Part shown: piece by piece, positions 58,655-64,000 of the stretch
How the letters are laid out: every line of letters begins with the position of its first letter
How positions within the stretch are numbered: position 1 is the stretch's first letter
Assembly: GCA_018371855.1 (NCBI GenBank)
Contig: JAHAKD010000002.1
Span: forward strand, 189,332 to 253,331
From: Clostridium sp.
GTDB lineage: Bacteria; Bacillota; Clostridia; TANB77; CAG-508
Reading direction: 5' to 3'
DNA length: 64,000 nt
Made by a program: the position numbers and the translations under genes
Notes under the pieces: generated by a model
Told to the model about the DNA's origin: nothing
Seen by the model: the letters and a program-made list of their open reading frames with translations, nothing else
Database searches by the model: none

Positions 58655-61600
58655 ATGTTGAAATTTAATGAGGATACAAGAGTAAAAATACCAGCTACAA
58701 TTCAATTTTTGAGAATAGGATATAATTATCAATCATTAAAGGATGATAAACTAGATATAGATTTTAATACTAAAATATTTATAAATAGATTTAAACCCGC
58801 AATTGAAAAGATTAATAATAAAAAATTATCATATGATGAAATAAAACAATCATTAGATGAAATAAATAATTTAATAAAAAATAATGATTTAGGAAAAGAA
58901 TTTTATTATAGGCTAATAAATCCTCAAGATAAACTAAAACTTATTGATTTTGAAAATATTGAAAACAATGACTTTGCAATTGTAGATGAACTCCCATTTA
59001 GTATTACTCCAGATTCAGATATAGGGTCTTTCAGACCAGATATTAATATATTAATAAATGGTATGCCTTTGGCATTTTTTGAAGTAAAAAAACCGAATAA
59101 TGAGGGAGGAATACAAAAAGAATTTGTTAGAATGATTAATGATAGATTAAAAAATACAGAATTTAAAAAATATTTTAATCTTATACAAATGGTTTCTTTC
59201 TCCAATAACATGGAATATGAAGAGTCGGATGAAGCAGAAGATGTAAGGGCTGGATCGTTTTATACTACACCAAATGGAAATAATACAAGTTTTTCATTCT
59301 TCAGAGAAGATGATGAACTATACCATATAAACTATAAATATAAAGAAATAAAAGAAGAAGAAGCAAAAGAAATTACAAAAGATTTAGGTTATGACAAGAG
59401 AGTAGTTGATACAGAAGAATTTAAAGAAAATATGAAAATTACAACTCCTTGCAATAAATTTATTACATCAGTATTTGATAAAGAAAGGTTTTTATATTTT
59501 TTATATTATGGAATACTATACGTAAATGAAAAAATACCTCAAAAACATATAATGAGATATCCACAATTTTTTGCAACAAGAAAAATTATTGAAAGACTCG
59601 AGAATGGTGGAAAAGGAGGAATAATCTGGCATACTCAAGGAAGTGGAAAAACAGCCTTAGCAGCATATAGTAACAGAGTTATAAAAGATTATTATGCAAA
59701 AAAGAACATTGTTGCTAGATTTTTCTTTGTAGTTGATAGAATAGATTTATTAAGACAAGCTAGTACTGAATTTGAAAACAGAGGATTTAGTGTTATAAAT
59801 TGTAACAACAAGTCTGAATTTTCTGATGAATTAAATAAATCACTTTCAACTAAGAACTTAAATGACTCAATAGGAGAATATTGTGTAGTAAATATTCAAA
59901 AATTTGAAGGTGAAATGCCAAACGCAAAAAATGATTATAATGCTAATGTTCAAAGAATCTTCTTTGTAGATGAGGCACATAGAAGTTATTCAACTAATGG
60001 AGAATTTTTTAAGAATTTAATGGTTTGTGACAATAATGGCGTATATATTGCTTTGACAGGAACACCTTTGCTTTCAAAGAAAGAACGTTCTAATTTGAAA
60101 TTTGGAGATTATATTCATAAATACTTTTATGATAAGTCTATTGCTGATGGGTACACATTAAGAATAAAAAAAGAGGATATTGATACAGTTGCAAAAAAAG
60201 AAATAAAGCAAAATCTTGATATAGAAGATAATAAATTAGAAAATAAAGATGTATATGAATCTGATGCTTATGTTTTAGCACTAGGAAAATTTATAGAAAG
60301 AGACTTTAAAAACTTTAGATTTCAAAATACAGATAGTACAATAGGTGGAATGATAGTTTGTAGAACCAATAATCAGGCTAGAAAAGTACATAAATGGTTT
60401 GAAGAAAATTCAGAACTAAAAACGGGGTTAGTTATTACTGATACTACAGATCCTGCACAAAATAAGATTAACAAAGAAAATCAATTAAATTTTAGAAATG
60501 ACAATTTTCCAGATTTATTAGTTGTTAATTTAATGTTAACAACTGGGTACGATGTAAAAAGATTAAAGAAAATGTATTTATTAAGAGGACCTCATGCTCA
60601 AAGTCTCTTACAAACAATTTCAAGAGTAAATAGACCTTATAAATCACCAAATGGAAAGATTTATAGATATGGCTATATAGTTGATTTCGTAGATATAGAA
60701 CAAGAATATAACAATACTATTGAAGCATATATAAGAGAACTTGAAGCAGACATGAATGATAATGGAGAGAATGAAGGATCTTTGGCTGGCCTTGTTGTTG
60801 GAATAGATGATATTAATAAGAAATATCAGAAATATTTAGAAGAATTAAAAGATATTATAGATATAGATAATCTTGAAAAATTTTCAAAGCACTTAATAAA
60901 TTTAAATAGGGATGCACTGTTAAAGATTAGAAGACTTTTAAATGGAATTAGAGATTGTGAAACAGAATTTATTATTTCCAGAGTAAAAGAAAAATATATA
61001 ACAGCAGAAGAATCAGAAAAATATAAAGCATTAAAAAGAACCGTTCAAGAAAGAATAGACTTTACAAATTTATCTTCCGATACTGTAGGAATGATGGATG
61101 TAATTTCTAACGAAGAAGTAGTTGAGATTTTATATGACTTTATAAAAACCAAAATAACAATATTGGATTTATCAAAACTAGATATTGAGAATGATCCGAG
61201 AATAAGAGAATTTGTTGACACAGCCACAAAAATTCAAGATGTTATAAAAAATAATAAAAATAAAGAAGATATACAAGTTAGAAAACTTAATGAATTACTA
61301 GAAGAAGTATTTGATAAATTAAATATATCTGATTTAGATAATATGGATGAACTTACAGAACAATTAAAAGAAGCTCTTGAAAAAGCTAAAGAAATTAATG
61401 AGAAGAATGATGAGCTTTCAAATACTTATGGAGGAAACTTTGCTTTTGTTAAGACATATCAAGATTTAACTGAAGATGAAGATATAGACCAATCAATAAT
61501 TCAAAGAGTACTAAGGATTGTTTATGAGGAAGTAGCAGTATTTTACAATAGAGATATATTCTTAGTACAAGGTAAGAAGAATTTTGTCGATTCTGTAAAA

Positions 61601-61708
61601 CAGAAAATAACAATAAAATTATTACAAGAAGGTTTATTTGAAAAAATAAGTGGTATATATGATCGAATGTTAAATGACTTGTATAAAAACATTCAATTAT
61701 ATAAATAG
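58655..61708 (+). CDS. hsdR: Type I restriction enzyme R subunit
   Basis: A 1017-residue protein. N-terminal PD-(D/E)XK nuclease: FRPDINILIN (Asp129) and AFFEVKKPN (Glu143, Lys145). SF2 motor: HTQGSGKTALAAY (Walker A, ~residue 326), FVDEAHRSY (DEAH, ~438), ALTGTPL, and VNLMLTTGYDVKRLKKM ... LLQTISRVNRPY (motifs V, VI). The C-terminal part is helical, for docking to HsdM/HsdS. It cleaves DNA after translocation. Confidence 0.93.
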   Translation: MLKFNEDTRVKIPATIQFLRIGYNYQSLKDDKLDIDFNTKIFINRFKPAIEKINNKKLSYDEIKQSLDEINNLIKNNDLGKEFYYRLINPQDKLKLIDFENIENNDFAIVDELPFSITPDSDIGSFRPDINILINGMPLAFFEVKKPNNEGGIQKEFVRMINDRLKNTEFKKYFNLIQMVSFSNNMEYEESDEAEDVRAGSFYTTPNGNNTSFSFFREDDELYHINYKYKEIKEEEAKEITKDLGYDKRVVDTEEFKENMKITTPCNKFITSVFDKERFLYFLYYGILYVNEKIPQKHIMRYPQFFATRKIIERLENGGKGGIIWHTQGSGKTALAAYSNRVIKDYYAKKNIVARFFFVVDRIDLLRQASTEFENRGFSVINCNNKSEFSDELNKSLSTKNLNDSIGEYCVVNIQKFEGEMPNAKNDYNANVQRIFFVDEAHRSYSTNGEFFKNLMVCDNNGVYIALTGTPLLSKKERSNLKFGDYIHKYFYDKSIADGYTLRIKKEDIDTVAKKEIKQNLDIEDNKLENKDVYESDAYVLALGKFIERDFKNFRFQNTDSTIGGMIVCRTNNQARKVHKWFEENSELKTGLVITDTTDPAQNKINKENQLNFRNDNFPDLLVVNLMLTTGYDVKRLKKMYLLRGPHAQSLLQTISRVNRPYKSPNGKIYRYGYIVDFVDIEQEYNNTIEAYIRELEADMNDNGENEGSLAGLVVGIDDINKKYQKYLEELKDIIDIDNLEKFSKHLINLNRDALLKIRRLLNGIRDCETEFIISRVKEKYITAEESEKYKALKRTVQERIDFTNLSSDTVGMMDVISNEEVVEILYDFIKTKITILDLSKLDIENDPRIREFVDTATKIQDVIKNNKNKEDIQVRKLNELLEEVFDKLNISDLDNMDELTEQLKEALEKAKEINEKNDELSNTYGGNFAFVKTYQDLTEDEDIDQSIIQRVLRIVYEEVAVFYNRDIFLVQGKKNFVDSVKQKITIKLLQEGLFEKISGIYDRMLNDLYKNIQLYK

Positions 61709-61717
61709 GGGGAATAT

Positions 61718-63379
61718 ATGGAACAAATAGTTACACAGCTTGAAAATAAGATTAAAGAAATGATAGATGAATTGAAAGGTTTGTGTCAAACAAATGGATT
61801 ATCAAACCAAGCTAGCGAAGAAGTAGTTATAACATCAGTATTTCTTTATAAATTTCTAAATGATAAATTTATGGCTAATCTAAATGAATTTTCTGAAAAA
61901 ACAGGAATGTTATTAGAAACTATATTAAAAAATGAACACCAGGAATTAAATGCTTTTTATAATACATATCCTCAAGATGTAGCTTTTAAGTATGAGGATA
62001 CAATTGAATACCTGATTAATAAAAGCACAAATAATAAATTTTATGAATTATTTGATGACGCATTAGAAAGAATTTCAAATTATCCAGAAAATGATGAATT
62101 TAGCATTGATACGGCAGATGGAGGAAGAAAACCATTATTTACAAGAATAACTGAAAATGTTGAATCGGCTAAAAGGAATAACTTTGCTAAAAATATTTTT
62201 GGAATAATAAGCCAAGATAAATTTTCATTTGGCGAGGCATTTAAAAATAATTTTGACTTTTATAGTGCAATATTCGAGTATTTAATAAAAGATTACAATG
62301 TAGCAAGTGGCGTTTATGCTGAATATTTTACACCACAAGTTATTTCAAGTACAATTGCTAAAATATTAGTAAATATGTCACCTGTGGAAGATAAAATATA
62401 TGAAGTATATGATCCAGCTGCAGGTTCAGGCTCTCTAGTTTTGCATTTAGCAAATGAACTAGGAAAAGGTAATTTTGGAGATAAAGCACAAGTTTATACA
62501 CAAGATATTTCAAATAAGTCCTCAAGATTTTTAAGAATTAACATGATATTAAATGGCCTAACCAATAGTTTAGACAACATAATTGAAGGAGATACTCTTT
62601 TAAGCCCTACTCATTTTAGAATACCATTAGATCCTGATAGTGGACTAAAACAATTTGATTATATTACTGCAAATCCACCTTTTAAAACAGACTTTTCTTC
62701 AACTCGTGACGCAATAGAAAGAAGATGGGATGATACAAATAGATTTTTCGCAGGTATACCAAAGATTCCAAATAAAGATAAATCAAAAATGGCTATATAT
62801 TTATGTTTTATTCAACATATTTTATATAGTTTGAAAGATGATGGTAAAGCTGCGATTGTTGTACCAACAGGATTTTTGACAGCACAAAGTGGAATAGAAA
62901 AGCAAATAAGGACAAAACTTATTGATAATAAATGGTTAAAAGGTGTTATATCAATGCCAAGTAATATATTTGCAAATACAGGAACTAATGTATCAGTTTT
63001 ATTTATTGATAAAGTAAATAAGTCTGAAAAAGTAATATTAGTAGATGCTTCTAATTTAGGAAGTAAAGTAAAAGAAGGAAAGAACCAGAAGACAGTTTTG
63101 TCAAATGATGAAGTAAAAAAAATAGAAGATACATTTATTAAACAAGAAGAAGTGGATGATTTTAGTGTTTTAGTTTCATTTGATGAAATAAAAGAAAAGA
63201 ATTATTCATTTAGTGCAGGGCAATATTTTGAGATAAAAATAGAATATGTTGAAATGACAGAAGAAGAATTTAAAAACAAAATAAATTATTACAAAAATGA
63301 ATTAAATGAGTTATTTGAGAAAAATAGAATATTAGAGAAAGAAATAAAAGATAATTTGGAGAAATTAAAATATGAATAA
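61718..63379 (+). CDS. hsdM: Type I restriction-modification methyltransferase M subunit
   Basis: A 553-residue N6-adenine methyltransferase. SAM motif DPAAGSGSL (~residues 231-239) and catalytic NPPF (~318-321). Its C-terminal coiled coil (YYKNELNELFEKNRILEKEIKDNLEKL) fits subunit assembly. It overlaps hsdS by 8 bp. Confidence 0.93.
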   Translation: MEQIVTQLENKIKEMIDELKGLCQTNGLSNQASEEVVITSVFLYKFLNDKFMANLNEFSEKTGMLLETILKNEHQELNAFYNTYPQDVAFKYEDTIEYLINKSTNNKFYELFDDALERISNYPENDEFSIDTADGGRKPLFTRITENVESAKRNNFAKNIFGIISQDKFSFGEAFKNNFDFYSAIFEYLIKDYNVASGVYAEYFTPQVISSTIAKILVNMSPVEDKIYEVYDPAAGSGSLVLHLANELGKGNFGDKAQVYTQDISNKSSRFLRINMILNGLTNSLDNIIEGDTLLSPTHFRIPLDPDSGLKQFDYITANPPFKTDFSSTRDAIERRWDDTNRFFAGIPKIPNKDKSKMAIYLCFIQHILYSLKDDGKAAIVVPTGFLTAQSGIEKQIRTKLIDNKWLKGVISMPSNIFANTGTNVSVLFIDKVNKSEKVILVDASNLGSKVKEGKNQKTVLSNDEVKKIEDTFIKQEEVDDFSVLVSFDEIKEKNYSFSAGQYFEIKIEYVEMTEEEFKNKINYYKNELNELFEKNRILEKEIKDNLEKLKYE

Positions 63380-63938
63380 ATTAAAAGAATATAAATTAAA
63401 TGAATTATATATCATGTCATCAGGAATAAGCTCTTCAAAAGACCAAGCAGGTGTAGGTTATCCTTTTGTTTCTTTTAGAGATATCTTTAATAATACGATT
63501 TTACCCGAAAATTTAACTGAATTAATGAACACATCTGATAAGGAAAGGATAAAATATTCTGTAAAAAAGGGAGATGTTTTCATCACTAGAACAAGTGAAA
63601 CTCCAGATGAATTAGCTATGAGCAGTGTAGCATTAAAAGATTACCCAAATGCCACATTTAGTGGATTTGCAAAAAGATTAAGGCCAATTGATAATAAAAA
63701 GGTTTATGATAAATATATGGCATTTTATTTAAGAAGTAAATATTTTAGAAAAATAATAAATGCTAATACAATTATGACCTTAAGAGCTAGTTTTAATGAA
63801 GAAATATTTTCTTATATAAAAATACAACTTCCTGATTATGAAACTCAAGTTAAAATAGGAAATACATTGTATAAAATAGAAAAGAAAATACTTATAAATA
63901 ATCAGATAAATAATAATTTAGATTATAAAGGAGTATAA
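63372..63938 (+). CDS. hsdS: Type I specificity subunit HsdS, first half (interrupted)
   Basis: A 188-residue ORF containing one target-recognition domain (KLNELYIMSSGISSSKDQAGVGYPFVSFRDIFNN...) and its conserved helix ending in IEKKILINNQINNN. HsdS proteins are usually about 400 residues, with two such halves. The frame ends after LDYKGV, but the usual continuation 'NNNLEELAYTIFLHDFA' appears 40 bp downstream after a repeat of the same 19 bp. So the full gene is interrupted, and the second recognition domain lies beyond the window. Confidence 0.8.
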   Translation: MNKLKEYKLNELYIMSSGISSSKDQAGVGYPFVSFRDIFNNTILPENLTELMNTSDKERIKYSVKKGDVFITRTSETPDELAMSSVALKDYPNATFSGFAKRLRPIDNKKVYDKYMAFYLRSKYFRKIINANTIMTLRASFNEEIFSYIKIQLPDYETQVKIGNTLYKIEKKILINNQINNNLDYKGV

Positions 63939-63962
63939 AAGTTAGATAAATAATAATTTAGA
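63904..63962. repeat. 19-bp direct repeat within hsdS
   Basis: AGATAAATAATAATTTAGA occurs at 63904-63922 and 63944-63962, separated by 21 bp carrying the stop codon and an AAAGGAG. Loss of one 40-bp unit would restore the HsdS frame (INNNLEELAYTIF...). Confidence 0.8.
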
Positions 63963-64000
63963 AGAATTGGCTTATACAATTTTTTTACATGATTTTGCTA

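Noticed and set aside
1..64000. CRISPR arrays, rRNA operons, IS elements
   Set aside because: No regularly spaced direct repeats, no rRNA-like sequence and no transposase genes were seen on either strand.

Overview
The window is very AT-rich, uses strong AGGAGG-type ribosome binding sites, treats TGA as a stop, and is packed almost entirely on the + strand. The gene families (Clostridium-style fab/acc operon, SPP1/A118-like prophage modules, Dp-1-type holin, clostridial mobilizable element) point to a low-GC Firmicute, most likely a gut-type Clostridia or relative. Three blocks are joined.

(1) 1-~23.9 kb: the right part of a siphovirus prophage. It begins inside a helicase gene. A run of small early/middle genes follows, including an Acb2/Tad1-hairpin-type protein. 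The late operon is TerS, TerL (split by a frameshift), portal, a DUF2829/Tad2-like gene, a MuF minor head protein carrying a C-terminal nuclease-like toxin domain plus a likely immunity gene, scaffold, major capsid with a poly-A slip site leading into an Ig-like domain, connectors, tail tube, tail chaperones, an Ltp-like superinfection-exclusion moron with its own promoter, tape measure, baseplate/fibres, holins and a GH25-LysM lysin. It ends in tandem arm-type repeats just before the chromosome.

(2) ~24-46 kb: chromosomal genes. A type II fatty acid synthesis operon (fabH-fabD-fabG-fabF-accB-fabZ-accC) lacks acpP, an enoyl reductase and accDA, and has a GC-rich palindrome in its promoter. 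After it come an FAD-dependent dehydrogenase, a cluster of nucleotide-sanitising and phosphatase enzymes (three Nudix, MazG, RdgB-like, HADs), several GNATs, a kinase-like APH protein and a decayed SF1 helicase. A short intergenic repeat (GGGACGTTCC type) occurs in three places.

(3) ~46 kb to the window end: a mobilizable element. Its left edge is a 3' half of an initiator tRNA-fMet followed by arm-type repeats and a tyrosine integrase. It carries a transfer/replication core (Xis-like HTH, Rep_Org, DnaC, ParB-like, relaxase) and a dense antiphage cargo: an ietAS-like AAA ATPase/subtilase pair, a DRT2-type reverse transcriptase, an HTH plus T5orf172 GIY-YIG pair, and a type I restriction system with an interrupted hsdS. 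GTTAAC palindromes recur at two divergent control regions in the element.

The most striking item lies in the 379-bp gap before the reverse transcriptase. A consensus promoter drives a strongly structured non-coding RNA. On the opposite strand (the cDNA sense) lie a -10 box, an RBS and an ATG at one end and a perfect TTGACA -35 box at the other, with no stop codon across the putative template. Joining the ends at the canonical 17-bp promoter spacing gives a 153-bp unit that stays in frame (51 codons). This is the architecture expected of a DRT2 'neo' gene, which exists only after rolling-circle reverse transcription.
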